Made by a program: the position numbers and the translations under genes
Assembly: GCA_963726785.1 (NCBI GenBank)
Contig: CAVSDJ010000008.1
Location: 1,488,001 to 1,552,000, forward strand
Source of the DNA: DATEKX01 sp963726785
Lineage (GTDB): Bacteria > Acidobacteriota > Blastocatellia > UBA7656
Direction of reading: 5' to 3'
Length of the DNA: 64,000 nucleotides
The notes under the pieces: model-generated
Seen by the model: only the letters and a program-made list of their open reading frames with translations
What the model was told of the DNA's origin: nothing
Databases searched by the model: none
Shown: one piece after another, positions 25,501 through 33,616 of the stretch
How the letters are laid out: every line of letters begins with the position of its first letter
How positions within the stretch are numbered: position 1 is the first letter of the stretch

Positions 25501-25712
25501 GCCCCTAGATTGTTTTGTATACTCGCCCACTGAGGAAGGAAGTGCCGTTCATCGAAGACGCCGAGCAAATCGGTAAAGCACCGGATGGCCTCGTGCAACC
25601 AGGGTAGCTTGTCGGCTGTCGGCGATTGCACATAATTCCGGTAAAGCTCAATTCCGCGTAGCAATCGGGCATCAGCTTGCGCGATAGTCTCATCGTCTGG
25701 CATATCGCTCAT
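22494..25712 (-). CDS. TPR-CHAT protein, 17-repeat TPR part
   Basis: Residues about 20-830 consist of 17 tandem TPR-like units of about 50 residues, each with the form AALRVFTE..FPEDWARTQNNLGxAYxxLPxGDRxxNLxKAIDCYQ. From about 850 a helical linker (RDYLNLLAETQALERQLNTG) and the start of the CHAT domain follow. CHAT is a caspase-like cysteine protease fold used in bacterial conflict and stress systems, with the TPR array as sensor or substrate receptor. The frame ends at 22494, but a one-base deletion in a CCC/GGG run (22568-22570) is the apparent cause, since the next frame continues with MDELPGANDKDF. The whole protein (25712 to 21575) would have about 1,380 residues. Confidence 0.8.
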   Translation of the reverse strand: MSDMPDDETIAQADARLLRGIELYRNYVQSPTADKLPWLHEAIRCFTDLLGVFDERHFLPQWASIQNNLGAAYRALPVGNRKQNINKAIDCYQAALRGYAKLNIVGHWASTQHNLGNAYRELPSNSEENYLKAKACYEAALQVRTEALSPVEWARTQHSLGATYADLSTRNRAENLRKAIDCCQAALRVFTEWNSPTEWALIQMGLGDAYAKLPSGNKQDNSDRAIAHCLAALRVFNERSFPVQWANAQNGLGIAIGESPTSNRKENLQGAIDCHLAALRVFTEKDFPEDWARTQGNLAIAYLALPTKRDAENVLKAIDCCKAALRVYNENDFPLDWAWTHMGLGAAYSKLTRGDRKENLDKAIECYQAALRVCTEQSVPRLWAMAQDGLGDLYRKRHANDQEKDLERIIAHYRAALRVWTREDSPENWARVHRNLGSAYANLSSGDPASNLRKAIDYYRMALEVFTERSSPEDWAYTQQGLGIAYQDLQTPDRGKNLASAIECSEAALRVFTKTDFPEDWARTLNNLGGAYTKLPAGNRNDNLSKSLDCYTQAFEVFTQEDYPLDWAKLQSNMGNTYVEMPTGDQRDNLSRAIGYYQAALRVVTETEHPLDWATTQHNLGSAYADLPDADGTNLKAAINSLEAALRVYTEGNHPYDWARVQNGLGNMHRRLLGDDESLNLAREHYEAALRVYTEQSYPWDWALVQNNLGAWYITAAIGDRADNLRNAIHHFQAALEVHREENFPTDWARAQTNLGGAYVDLRGIDPGVSLEPAIKSLRAALRVYTADAMPLDRLNTLHNLCTAYYRERQWQETMWVCEEIIELLEGARAAALTSEERHRLFSQKAIVFERAIVSSIELGYFADALVYTERGKTRNLVEALVRRDARPKGVAESVWRDYLNLLAETQALERQLNTGSLRDPVSAALYQDIRDELSRTRTKLASLEARFRADDPDHLPTAPPLTFADIRAIPQQTNSVLVEFRVTEAGAFMFLLSGDDDDVTEEQVIRVPEFTNQALQEMLIKRNQDGVSADGWLVTYHRWRSKEVSQQGWMNCLEQTTRTLQTRLMAVSRSG

Positions 25713-25721
25713 CGTTTTCCC

Positions 25722-26519
25722 TCATTTGCTGACTGGCGCGACAGCCAGCAGGTACTTACCGGCAGGCAGGTGTGTGAACTTTGCAATCCATTTGCCGGCC
25801 TCTCCGCGTGTAAGCTCCGGCAACTGCGGCAGTCCGCGTTCCGCCTCGGGCACGAGCATCACCAGTGGTGATATGGGTTCCTGCCAATCGAGAAACGTGA
25901 CTGTTACTCTATCCAGTCCGACTATGACCTTAGCCCCGAGAACGTCATTTGTAGTTATTACTACGAGGTTGCTTCGCTCGGCTTCACTGCTGAAGGCTTC
26001 GTCGGGCGGCGGACCGCTCTCGCTTCTGAGACTGCCCCCGGCGTAGCCAAACTCCAAACTCTTGTGGCTCAAGGTCGGCAGCACTTCTATCGTCCCCTCC
26101 TGATCTGTGACCAGGACTGCGCGCAGGACTGCTTCAGCGCTGGAGACTGCGCCGCGCGCTAACTCTTCGCGCCACGCCAGCAAGCGGCCTTTGATGTTTT
26201 GATGCGCGGTGGTCAGGTAGCTCAAGGCGGCTATCAGTTGCGCACGGATTGATTTCTCATCAGATTGTGGGTCGAGCGCATGCTGTAGCAGTTCAATGGG
26301 ATGAGGCATCGGCTCATTTATGATCGCAACCGGCTGCCATCGAAACTCATCCGAGGGGCGGTGTCGCTCGTCCAAATCTTCCAGCGAAGTCACCTCCAGC
26401 TCCCTGTCCGCGCGCCAGGGTGGAGCAAACAGAACGAAGCGTCCTTCGCGCTCGTAGGCGACGCCGAAGGGTGCCCATCCCTCATCATTGCGGCGTTCGA
26501 GGATGCGATATGTGGCCAT
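25722..26519 (-). CDS. Unrecognised protein in the CHAT operon
   Basis: The start at 26519 (MATYRILERRNDEGWAPFG) follows the stop of the upstream gene by one base, and the stop lies 9 bases before the TPR-CHAT start, so the genes are one operon. The protein has 265 residues: an N-terminal beta region (to about 65), a helical stretch (90-125, SYLTTAHQNIKGRLLAWREE) and a C-terminal beta domain ending HLPAGKYLLAVAPVSK. The C-terminus is similar in style to that of the protein at 27193, a small Ig-like or carbohydrate-like sandwich. Function unknown. Confidence 0.55.
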   Translation of the reverse strand: MATYRILERRNDEGWAPFGVAYEREGRFVLFAPPWRADRELEVTSLEDLDERHRPSDEFRWQPVAIINEPMPHPIELLQHALDPQSDEKSIRAQLIAALSYLTTAHQNIKGRLLAWREELARGAVSSAEAVLRAVLVTDQEGTIEVLPTLSHKSLEFGYAGGSLRSESGPPPDEAFSSEAERSNLVVITTNDVLGAKVIVGLDRVTVTFLDWQEPISPLVMLVPEAERGLPQLPELTRGEAGKWIAKFTHLPAGKYLLAVAPVSK

Positions 26520-26520
26520 C

Positions 26521-27078
26521 TCACACAACCTTTCCGAACCCCAGGCGGCGGAAGAACTCCTGCACCTGTGTTTCATCCTCACCTTGGTCGAGGCTGGCGT
26601 CCGTATGGGACAACTCACGCTCACAATACTTCCGCGTATCATCCCAGTCACGTTGGGGCGGGTCGCCATGCGGATTATTAAGAATCAACTCTCGCAAACT
26701 AAAATCGAACCCCATTGTTTGCGCTACGATTTGCAAAAACCGATGCTCGACCAGCAACGCCTGTGAGTGGGCCTGAGAATAGTGCCTGATCTGTACGTCG
26801 GCTTTGAACGGATTGAGCTTGTGCGCGGCATACCACTGTAGCTCGATGAATTCATGCAAGTACAGGCTATAGCCGCGCACTCCGCCATCCAGGATGAGCT
26901 TCCAGTAATGGGTCGCATAGTAATGCACCAGATAACTGCCCACGATAATCAGATGATCTTTTCGCACCCATTCGAATGTTCCATTAGCGCTCCCCCACCG
27001 ATAGAGCCCCACCGCCCGCTCAACTTCGTCTTTATCCAAAAAAACCTTCGGAATCCAATTAGACGGGAAATGCAACAT
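26521..27078 (-). CDS. Unrecognised 185-residue protein with HExxE-like helix
   Basis: This is the first gene of the CHAT operon. A central helix reads YSLYLHEFIELQWYAAHKLN, with a His-Glu and second Glu spacing suggestive of a metal site, followed by RHYSQAHSQALLVEHRFLQI. Similar His/Glu helices occur in phage-like and conflict-associated small proteins, but I cannot name the family. The C-terminus is acidic. It overlaps nothing; 114 bases separate it from the zinc-finger gene at 27193. Confidence 0.5.
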   Translation of the reverse strand: MLHFPSNWIPKVFLDKDEVERAVGLYRWGSANGTFEWVRKDHLIIVGSYLVHYYATHYWKLILDGGVRGYSLYLHEFIELQWYAAHKLNPFKADVQIRHYSQAHSQALLVEHRFLQIVAQTMGFDFSLRELILNNPHGDPPQRDWDDTRKYCERELSHTDASLDQGEDETQVQEFFRRLGFGKVV

Positions 27079-27192
27079 CAGCTTGCTCTTCTCTCAATCT
27101 TCACAGAAAGTTTCTGGTGACGCGCGTCGAGCATCCTGGCTCCCGGTCCTATAGCCGCAACCCCGGGCTCACTGTCGAATAACTCATTCGAT

Positions 27193-27960
27193 TCATCCTT
27201 CCTGCTGAGTCACCCAAAGGGCGATAATTGAGGCAGGTAATCGCCTGTATTCGCCCGGGATCTTAGTTTCGATGACGAAGACGGCCATATTTTTTTCGGG
27301 CAGCGTCGGCGGGAGCAAAACAGGGACCCCGCAACTTCTAATCGCCGCTTGAACGCTCGCGCATTCGGATGGAAGCTTTAATTCCAGCGTCAGTCTTCCA
27401 TCCTCTTGCAAATCGGCCTTACATAGTCGGACTTTCCAATGTGTGAACTGGTTTCTGACAAGAACCGGGTCCCCTTTATGGTCGAGCACAACTGCCGAAA
27501 CAGTATTCGCGCGCTCGCTTCGCGTGGCAGTCCCCTGGTTGCGCATTTGGCGGATTCTTATCGCCATATTAGTAAAGTGAACGGATCGCACATCTTCAGT
27601 GATGATAAGCCTGTCAAGCTCCTCAGAGTTGCGGCGACAAGCTTGACAGAGGCTGACGTGGTTGAGGGCGCGGAGCCTCACGAAATTATGCTCCCTTAAC
27701 GTCCTTACTACATGAAGCTCTGCCAGTTCGACGTGATGATCAGATTGAATCACCTCCCAGCGCGAAGAACATCGGAAGCAGTTCAACAAATGTCTTGCGA
27801 GGCTCTGAGGGGTGAGGCTGTCGCGCATCAGCCTGCTACCTGCTTCGATTAACGTCCCGGCATCAAAGCAAGGGCTGTCGCTACCGGGGCTCTCCTTTTG
27901 CTTCGCCAGTATATTTAAGAGGGAATCAGCCACTAAGTCACCAAAGCAAGACATGCCCAC
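27193..27960 (-). CDS. Zinc-finger (zf-HC2-like) regulator
   Basis: ARHLLNCFRCSSRW (about residues 55-68) is the HxxxCxxC zinc motif of anti-sigma-type zf-HC2 domains. A second Cys pair follows (HVSLCQACRRNSEEL). No membrane segment is present, so unlike most anti-sigma factors it would be soluble. The C-terminal 100 residues form a beta-rich domain resembling that of the 25722 gene product. The start is either GTG 27960 or ATG 27954. It lies between the Hsp70 gene and the CHAT operon and could link the two. Confidence 0.55.
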   Translation of the reverse strand: MGMSCFGDLVADSLLNILAKQKESPGSDSPCFDAGTLIEAGSRLMRDSLTPQSLARHLLNCFRCSSRWEVIQSDHHVELAELHVVRTLREHNFVRLRALNHVSLCQACRRNSEELDRLIITEDVRSVHFTNMAIRIRQMRNQGTATRSERANTVSAVVLDHKGDPVLVRNQFTHWKVRLCKADLQEDGRLTLELKLPSECASVQAAIRSCGVPVLLPPTLPEKNMAVFVIETKIPGEYRRLPASIIALWVTQQEG

Positions 27961-28082
27961 TGAGCTTCAGAGGAAGTAGAAGGCACGATTTTGTTTATAA
28001 CAAGATTTGATTCTTCGGCAGCTAATTAGCCGTCGAAGCTATCCCCTGTCTGTTACCTGCCTCTGCACCTATTCATAAATGC

Positions 28083-30620
28083 TCAAATTCGATCAATATG
28101 AGACGGGGGCGTGAATGAAAGCAGCCCTTCTTGACCTCGCTTGATAACGACTTCCTGATAAATTGGGCTGACATGGTTAAACTCAAGCTCCCACAACCGG
28201 CTGGCAATTACTGTGGGTTCTCCACCCGAAGCCAGGATTTTCTCGAATGTGTTTGAGATAACGTCGAGCGTGGCGTTGGTCTTGACATCATCGACGATTA
28301 AGCCTCGTATTTTCTCAATCTTTAGTCGGATCTGCTTCTCTTGATAAACAACCTGTCCGGGATGAGCAGGTGAAGGATGGCGCAGGTAATACCTGTACTC
28401 GATGTCAGCAAGCTTCGATTCCAGGGCGATGAGGATCTCCAGGTCGTCATTTCTTGGAAGCTTGTCTTCCAGGTCCTTGAGTTCTTCGAGCAGGTCGGGG
28501 TCGCCGCCTACGCTGCTGATCTCCTTGCGTATCTCGTTGAGCCTGTATGCCAATCCTTCTGCCGTCTGCGAGAAAGCTTGAATCATCCAGCTCAGGACTT
28601 CCAGTTGCCTGATGCGATCATCAACGCGAGCAAGGTCAATAATCTCCGGATTCTCAAATTCCGTCCGTATGTCGAAAATGAGGGCCGTTCGTTCTCGCTT
28701 GAAAGTTTCTGTTCTCGGCTGATCTTTAGGAAGGCTCTCCAGTTGCTTTGCCGTCTTGGCTTCGATGTCCTTGAAGCTCACCCACATTTTGCTGCGATCA
28801 TTTGAGAGGTTCAAAGGGTCAAGTTTCACCTCGCTGAGCAGAGGGGGCAAATCTCCGACCTTCACTTCCACGTCAAGTTTGCCTTGCTCGTATCTGGTTT
28901 GAAAGATGACCGGGGTGCCGATCTCAGCCTCGATGTCAAATGTTCTCGTAGTAATCGGATGATGCCCTTCATAAAGAGGGGCGCGAATCTTCCCGCTCTT
29001 ATCGTATATGAATAGGGGCTCCGATCGTTTAACCATTCCTGACCGGGTGCCCACGGGGACTAGTTCTAAAGAACCATCAATCAAGCGCAAGAGGATCGGG
29101 CGAGCAAGTCCGGGCTCGGTGAAGCTGATTCCATCACGGACTATAATGTGCGTTTCCCTGCCGCAAACTTGCTCATTACCATCTATCACCGTCAGCTCCA
29201 CGCTGTTCTCACCCGGCTCCAATTTAAAGGGCGGGATACGGAAGAGGCCGTCCGGGCCAGCTTCAATCCTGCTTGATTGCTTGCCTACCGCAAATTCGAT
29301 GGAAACGTTAGAGCCGATGTGGTCTGGAACGGTTACGCTCAATTCCGGATGAACCACGAATTCTTCGCCAACACGTACTTTTGGCCTGACTAGCCAGTTT
29401 AATACCTGACCGGATTCGTCCTTCCATTTTATCGCCCTGTACGTATCCGCATAAATTGCTGCTCCGATGCCGACGCATTCATATGGGCGAAACAATTTGA
29501 TGTCGAGGGGCCGTCCTGAGATCCGCTCGAAATGATCCTTGATCATCTGTTTGACGCACGGAATCAACGTAGAACCGCCTACAAGAACAACCCTGTCCAG
29601 TCTTTCAACAGCGGCCTTGAGTTGTTCCTCCCTGTTTCCCTGCTGAGCAATTTCGCCAAGCGTGCTGGAGTGATTTAACAGTGCTCGTTCGCAGAACCTC
29701 AGTGTGTCGTTGATCAAAGGCTTGATCATCTCTTCGAATTCCTGTCGCGCCACCCACAAATCAAGCGAGCCTTCCTGGCCGGATTCTTTTATAACAAGGT
29801 CCTTCGTCCACTGCGCCTCCATATCATCGGATAACTTCTTCTTGCAGGATTCGGCAGATGTCAGCAGGTCCCATAACCAGGGCGAGCTTAACGACTGAGG
29901 ATTTTGCTCGCGATACTCAAGCGTATCCATTCCGACGTTAAACCCTTGCGCCGCGAGCTTCTTCATAGCATATCGCACAAGAGCCTTGTCAAAGTCGAAG
30001 CCCCCTAAAAACTTGTCCCCATCATAGGCTCGTCCTTGCGCACCGACTACAACGTGGCTTCCAGTGCGGACACAGACGGTGGCGTCGAAAGTTCCTCCTC
30101 CGAAATCGTATACCAGAATTGTTTCTTCCTGCTTAACGTTTCCCTTTGAGCGCGATTCATCATAGTAGGCCAAGGCCGCCGCAATCGGCTCGCGAAGAAT
30201 ATAGAGTGTCTCCAGACCTGCCATCTGCGCCGCTCGCTGAGTCTCGTTAATGTGGACTGATTCAAAATGCGCAGGGACACATATGACTGCTGCGACCTCG
30301 CTGCGTAATGCCCTCTCGGCGCGCTCCTTGAGGTCCTTCAGCAGATAAGCGCTTAGCTCGCATGCCGTGACAGGGTTGTCGTTTAAGCGGAACATATGGT
30401 TAATACCGATAGAGCGTTTGAAAAAACCGTGACGGTTGACGGGCTGGTTATAGGTTTTAGCGCGCCATCCTACAAGAATATTGCCGTTGCTTTCTTCAGC
30501 AATGATGGACGGGATCGTACTTCTATCCTGCTCGTCATGATAAATATTTACCTGACCGCCTTCCATCCATGCCATACAACAGTTCGTGGTCCCGAGATCA
30601 ATTCCAATAGGTATCTTCAT
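28083..30620 (-). CDS. Hsp70-like chaperone with divergent C-terminus
   Basis: The N-terminal 400 residues are an intact Hsp70 ATPase: IGIDLGTTNCCMAWMEGG (phosphate 1), LVYDFGGGTFDATV (phosphate 2), RVVLVGGSTLIPCVKQ-type adenosine motif (here VVLVGGSTLIPC) and the EPIAAALAYY hinge. After it, the usual DnaK substrate domain is replaced by a longer beta region (about 430-640) and a coiled-coil-rich tail (650-845) with repeated DDLEILIALESKLADIEYRY-type helices. DnaK has about 640 residues, against 845 here. Genes for a J-like and a TPR protein lie immediately upstream, and the Hsp70 starts five bases after the J-like stop. It is probably dedicated to the conflict system rather than a housekeeping DnaK. 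Confidence 0.85.
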   Translation of the reverse strand: MKIPIGIDLGTTNCCMAWMEGGQVNIYHDEQDRSTIPSIIAEESNGNILVGWRAKTYNQPVNRHGFFKRSIGINHMFRLNDNPVTACELSAYLLKDLKERAERALRSEVAAVICVPAHFESVHINETQRAAQMAGLETLYILREPIAAALAYYDESRSKGNVKQEETILVYDFGGGTFDATVCVRTGSHVVVGAQGRAYDGDKFLGGFDFDKALVRYAMKKLAAQGFNVGMDTLEYREQNPQSLSSPWLWDLLTSAESCKKKLSDDMEAQWTKDLVIKESGQEGSLDLWVARQEFEEMIKPLINDTLRFCERALLNHSSTLGEIAQQGNREEQLKAAVERLDRVVLVGGSTLIPCVKQMIKDHFERISGRPLDIKLFRPYECVGIGAAIYADTYRAIKWKDESGQVLNWLVRPKVRVGEEFVVHPELSVTVPDHIGSNVSIEFAVGKQSSRIEAGPDGLFRIPPFKLEPGENSVELTVIDGNEQVCGRETHIIVRDGISFTEPGLARPILLRLIDGSLELVPVGTRSGMVKRSEPLFIYDKSGKIRAPLYEGHHPITTRTFDIEAEIGTPVIFQTRYEQGKLDVEVKVGDLPPLLSEVKLDPLNLSNDRSKMWVSFKDIEAKTAKQLESLPKDQPRTETFKRERTALIFDIRTEFENPEIIDLARVDDRIRQLEVLSWMIQAFSQTAEGLAYRLNEIRKEISSVGGDPDLLEELKDLEDKLPRNDDLEILIALESKLADIEYRYYLRHPSPAHPGQVVYQEKQIRLKIEKIRGLIVDDVKTNATLDVISNTFEKILASGGEPTVIASRLWELEFNHVSPIYQEVVIKRGQEGLLSFTPPSHIDRI

Positions 30621-30625
30621 GACTG

Positions 30626-30895
30626 TTACCTGGCTTCTAAGTGTTCAAAGTTCAACATCAGATCGAAGGCAAGGCGCAACAACCTATCTTGAAGGCACTG
30701 TGCCGCGCGGGCGCAATCTCCCGGCTTGAGATTCGTGTTGCGCCCAGGTTGAATGCCGGCTTGTAAAGCCTCCTCCCCGGCCTGGGCGAACCCTTCGATA
30801 ACCGCCGCGTTCGTGTCCAGCGACACGCCGAGAACAGTGAACGGGTTCTCCTCGTAGGGGTTGACACTGTAGAAGAATGGGTTCTCTCTTTTCAT
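30626..30895 (-). CDS. Small J-domain-like protein
   Basis: The start at 30895 (MKRENPFFYSVNPYEENPFT) lies two bases after the upstream stop. NPFTVLGVSLDTNAAVIEGF followed by two helices resembles the beginning of a J domain (NPYEVLGVSPDAS.EEI), but the HPD tripeptide that stimulates Hsp70 is absent. At 90 residues it may be a degenerate J-like adaptor for the Hsp70 encoded directly downstream. The longer frame to 30937 overlaps the upstream gene and is less likely. Confidence 0.6.
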   Translation of the reverse strand: MKRENPFFYSVNPYEENPFTVLGVSLDTNAAVIEGFAQAGEEALQAGIQPGRNTNLKPGDCARAAQCLQDRLLRLAFDLMLNFEHLEAR

Positions 30896-30897
30896 AC

Positions 30898-31548
30898 TTA
30901 TCCGCCCCTTCTTGCCTTTCTTGCCAGGCGTGCCCACGCTCGGAGCTTGTCATCTTCGGGTTTAAGGCGTCGCGCGCGACCGATCATCTTTAGAGCGGAT
31001 TGATAATCGCCCATATAGAAGTAGTACCAATATAGGTTCTCGTATCCGTCTGAAAAAACTTTGATGTCGGGCGAGGGCGCAAAGTGAAGGTTGTTGAGAT
31101 GATGCCGAAGCCGACGGACTGACCTGCGTAAGGCAGCACGTAATCGCCGTCTCTTGCCGGGTGGGAGCTTGTTCACCCCACTCGCTTCGTCCTTCTTATG
31201 CTGGCGGCTCTGAGAAATATTCTCCAGACCGCGCGAAACCTGATAGGTATAGCCTTCAATTGCTAAATCTCGCGCCCGCCCATTGCCCCCATCTATAGCG
31301 AGGATCTTTTCCGCCTGAAAGAGGGTTTGAGCCTCATCGTCCGAGCTTTGATTCAGCCGCTTTCTAGTGACTTTCAACCGCTGGCATATCATCTCGCGGG
31401 AGAGAGATAGATCAAATTCCTTCGCTAGGGCGGGCAGCCGCGAGCCAAGCTCTAAAAGCCGCCAATGGCTCTTCGCTGCTTCCGTCTCGGACTTAAGCAA
31501 CGCCGTGTAGCATTCTTGAAAATGAAATTCCTTCAACCACCGAGGCAA
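30898..31548 (-). CDS. TPR-like helical protein, main part
   Basis: All-helical, with a late TPR-like unit (NLYWYYFYMGDYQSALKMIG, RARRLKPEDDKLRAWARL) and a very basic C-terminus. The real protein seems to begin at 31757: the frame upstream reads SHAKEIANDYFAELPRWLKE and joins the other ORF after adding one base at the CC pair 31588-31589. It is placed between the vWA gene and the J-like/Hsp70 genes, consistent with a chaperone adaptor. Confidence 0.6.
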   Translation of the reverse strand: MPRWLKEFHFQECYTALLKSETEAAKSHWRLLELGSRLPALAKEFDLSLSREMICQRLKVTRKRLNQSSDDEAQTLFQAEKILAIDGGNGRARDLAIEGYTYQVSRGLENISQSRQHKKDEASGVNKLPPGKRRRLRAALRRSVRRLRHHLNNLHFAPSPDIKVFSDGYENLYWYYFYMGDYQSALKMIGRARRLKPEDDKLRAWARLARKARRGG

Positions 31549-31757
31549 CTCGGCGAAATAATCGTTGGCGATCTCTTTAGCATGGCTCCTTGAGACGCAA
31601 TCAAAGCGGCGCGAGATTCAACGGCGAGCTGGAGATTGGGCGTGGTCATCAAACCGTCAAATCCATTCAGCGCGCCCGCAAAGCAGGCTTCGGCCTCGCG
31701 ACGGTCCCCAGCCGACCTGTGGGCAAATGCTTTACGGTGCAGAGCAAACGGGTTCAT
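31533..31757 (-). CDS. TPR-like helical protein, N-terminal part, frameshifted
   Basis: MNPFALHRKAFAHRSAGDRR, EAEACFAGALNGFDGLM is a TPR-like helical hairpin and NLQLAVESRAALIASQG a further helix. The last 15 codons (AMLKRSPTIISPSCLGG) are out of frame. Adding a base at 31588-31589 continues into the 30898-31548 ORF, for a protein of about 286 residues starting 10 bases after the vWA stop. Confidence 0.55.
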   Translation of the reverse strand: MNPFALHRKAFAHRSAGDRREAEACFAGALNGFDGLMTTPNLQLAVESRAALIASQGAMLKRSPTIISPSCLGG

Positions 31758-31767
31758 ACAATCAAGC

Positions 31768-32985
31768 TCATGGCTTATCGAGATTCAACAAAAGATAGAC
31801 CGGCTCGTTGGTCTCGTTTCGCATTACGTGATAAGCATGATCGCCTGGGTCCTGGCGGTAAACCGAACCTTCACCCAAATCATTGTTGGTGATGGCGAAT
31901 CGCATTACTCCTCTGTGCGGCAGCCTACCCCGCTCTATACCTGTCTTCGACAGCAGCAAAGCGTCGCAATGATTGCAGTATAGAGTTCTTTTGATCGGAT
32001 AGATTATTTCGTGCCCGCTATCAGCCGGACAGGCGAATTTAATCTTCTCCCCGACGTCGGCAAACGCGAGTTTATTCATTCGCTCTTTGTCCCAGTCTAT
32101 ATCCTGACTTTGAAAATACGCTGTGCCTTCGAGGCTTCTCAAGACCGTTCTTAAATTCTTATGGCCGCTCGCAGGCAACTCCTGGCAATGAACTTCCATC
32201 TCTCGCCACGCCGCTTCGTGCGAAGATTGTCGGGCCGGACCGGCTGCGTAGCTTAAGCGCGGGAGCTGCTCACTGACCATGGTTAGACCAAGAAACCTCT
32301 CCCCGCCTTCGATGCAGAACGGCCCATCCTCTTGCGGCAGCAAGTCCCCTTCGGGCGAAAATCGTCTCACGTGCTCGCCCTTCCACCCGTCCTCGATCTT
32401 AACCAACAGCGGGCGGTGAGTAAGAAACTGTTTTAGCGATGAGGGCGTTGCTTCGACCATAACGCTGTTCTTCCGCATAAACTCTAACTGGCTGCAAGAG
32501 CGTTCGCCGACTTGCACAAACCCGACAGGCGTTTCCCTCAGCCCGCCGAAATCAACCGATTCAGCATCGAATATCTCACCGTCAGATGCGACAAGGAAGA
32601 AGCCCTGATCTCGCGGTAAGGTTGCTCCTGCGTTAACATCCGCCATTGCCTGCAATGTTTCTCGCAACCACGTCCCGGTCCGAACGCTTCTGAGGCTGCC
32701 AATCATTTCTTGAGCTATTTGGCGGCGGCTTAAGGGGCGGTCGGAATTCATACTGAATTCGTAAACCTTGTCCTTCTGCCCGAGCACCCATAGGCTGCAA
32801 GCGTCATCAACCTGCATCGCGTCCACCAGAATATTTAATAATCCTTCGACCTGCTTACGCTCGGATTTGCAAGAATCGGTCGTATCGACTGCAACAAAGA
32901 TCCGCCTGCGTAGCCTCAACTGGAATAGCCAGACGAGGACCGCCTCAGACAGCCTAGTTTTAAGAAGCAGCCCTGGTGAATCCAT
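31768..32985 (-). CDS. von Willebrand A-domain protein with zinc ribbon
   Basis: The ATG at 32985 is one base after the radical SAM stop (TAG A ATG). A vWA domain begins at once: RRIFVAVDTTDSCKSERKQV gives the MIDAS DxTxS, TGTWLRETLQ the conserved Thr and FFLVASDGE the third metal Asp. A zinc-ribbon-like segment (KFACPADSG ... YCNHCDALLL) lies at about 325-355, before a short beta C-terminus. In conflict systems of the MoxR/vWA type such proteins bridge an AAA ATPase and an effector. Here the ATPase is the ClpB-like protein two genes upstream. Confidence 0.75.
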   Translation of the reverse strand: MDSPGLLLKTRLSEAVLVWLFQLRLRRRIFVAVDTTDSCKSERKQVEGLLNILVDAMQVDDACSLWVLGQKDKVYEFSMNSDRPLSRRQIAQEMIGSLRSVRTGTWLRETLQAMADVNAGATLPRDQGFFLVASDGEIFDAESVDFGGLRETPVGFVQVGERSCSQLEFMRKNSVMVEATPSSLKQFLTHRPLLVKIEDGWKGEHVRRFSPEGDLLPQEDGPFCIEGGERFLGLTMVSEQLPRLSYAAGPARQSSHEAAWREMEVHCQELPASGHKNLRTVLRSLEGTAYFQSQDIDWDKERMNKLAFADVGEKIKFACPADSGHEIIYPIKRTLYCNHCDALLLSKTGIERGRLPHRGVMRFAITNNDLGEGSVYRQDPGDHAYHVMRNETNEPVYLLLNLDKP

Positions 32986-32986
32986 T

Positions 32987-33616
32987 CTATTCCTCCAAGC
33001 TAACTCCTTGTGCTTTGATAAGCTCGACCAGGGCAAACATATCAAAATCCTTGCTACCAGTCCCCATTATCCGAAGCTGGCCGTCGTCTTTGAGGGTCAC
33101 TTGAATTTGGCCACTTCTCAAATCGTCAAGCCTCTGCCTGCCGACCCGGTCTGTAAGGAAAATGACCCGCTGGTTATCAGAGCCCGTCAGCGGAAAGTCT
33201 GTCTTGCGGCTGTATACGAATGGGCCGTCGACGAGCACGTCTATTTGCCTTAGCAGATCGAGCCAGTCCTCGCGCTTGCCGCTGATGAGTTCATCGAGAT
33301 AATAGCCCGAGTACGCGAGTATTGGGGTCTGCGGCCCGAACGCGCGTACGAGCCGACAGAGGCGCGCGAGCGCGCGCGCTTGCGAAAATGGCTCCCCGCC
33401 TGAAAGTACAAGCCCGTGGCCGACCGCTTGCCATTGGTGGGCCACCTGGTCAGGTGTCATTAGACGGGCGGGTCCGTCTTCTTCGAGCGTCGCTATGTTG
33501 AAGCACCGCTCGCAGCGTCGCGGGCAGCCCTGCACCCATACGTAGAGGCTCGGCCCTAGAAGCGGGCACCTGCCAGGTGCAAGGTCGTGGATGCGTAGGA
33601 GGTCATCGGTTCTCAT
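32987..33616 (-). CDS. Radical SAM 4Fe-4S activase (NrdG-like)
   Basis: VQGCPRRCERCFN (about residues 28-40) is the CxxxCxxC cluster motif of radical SAM enzymes, in the GCP.RC..C context of glycyl-radical activases such as NrdG and PflA, followed by GLVLSGGEPFSQ, the SAM-binding GGE motif, and DVLVDGPF. It overlaps the ClpB-like gene by 14 bases and precedes the vWA gene by one base. No glycyl-radical enzyme is encoded nearby, so its target must be a protein of this cluster or elsewhere. An oxygen-sensitive enzyme inside a conflict locus is unexpected. Confidence 0.85.
   Translation of the reverse strand: MRTDDLLRIHDLAPGRCPLLGPSLYVWVQGCPRRCERCFNIATLEEDGPARLMTPDQVAHQWQAVGHGLVLSGGEPFSQARALARLCRLVRAFGPQTPILAYSGYYLDELISGKREDWLDLLRQIDVLVDGPFVYSRKTDFPLTGSDNQRVIFLTDRVGRQRLDDLRSGQIQVTLKDDGQLRIMGTGSKDFDMFALVELIKAQGVSLEE

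Noticed and set aside
22494..25712. CRISPR-like or tandem DNA repeat in the 23-25.6 kb region
   Set aside because: The periodicity of about 150-160 bases is the coding of TPR units, not spaced identical repeats; no CRISPR array is present anywhere in the window.
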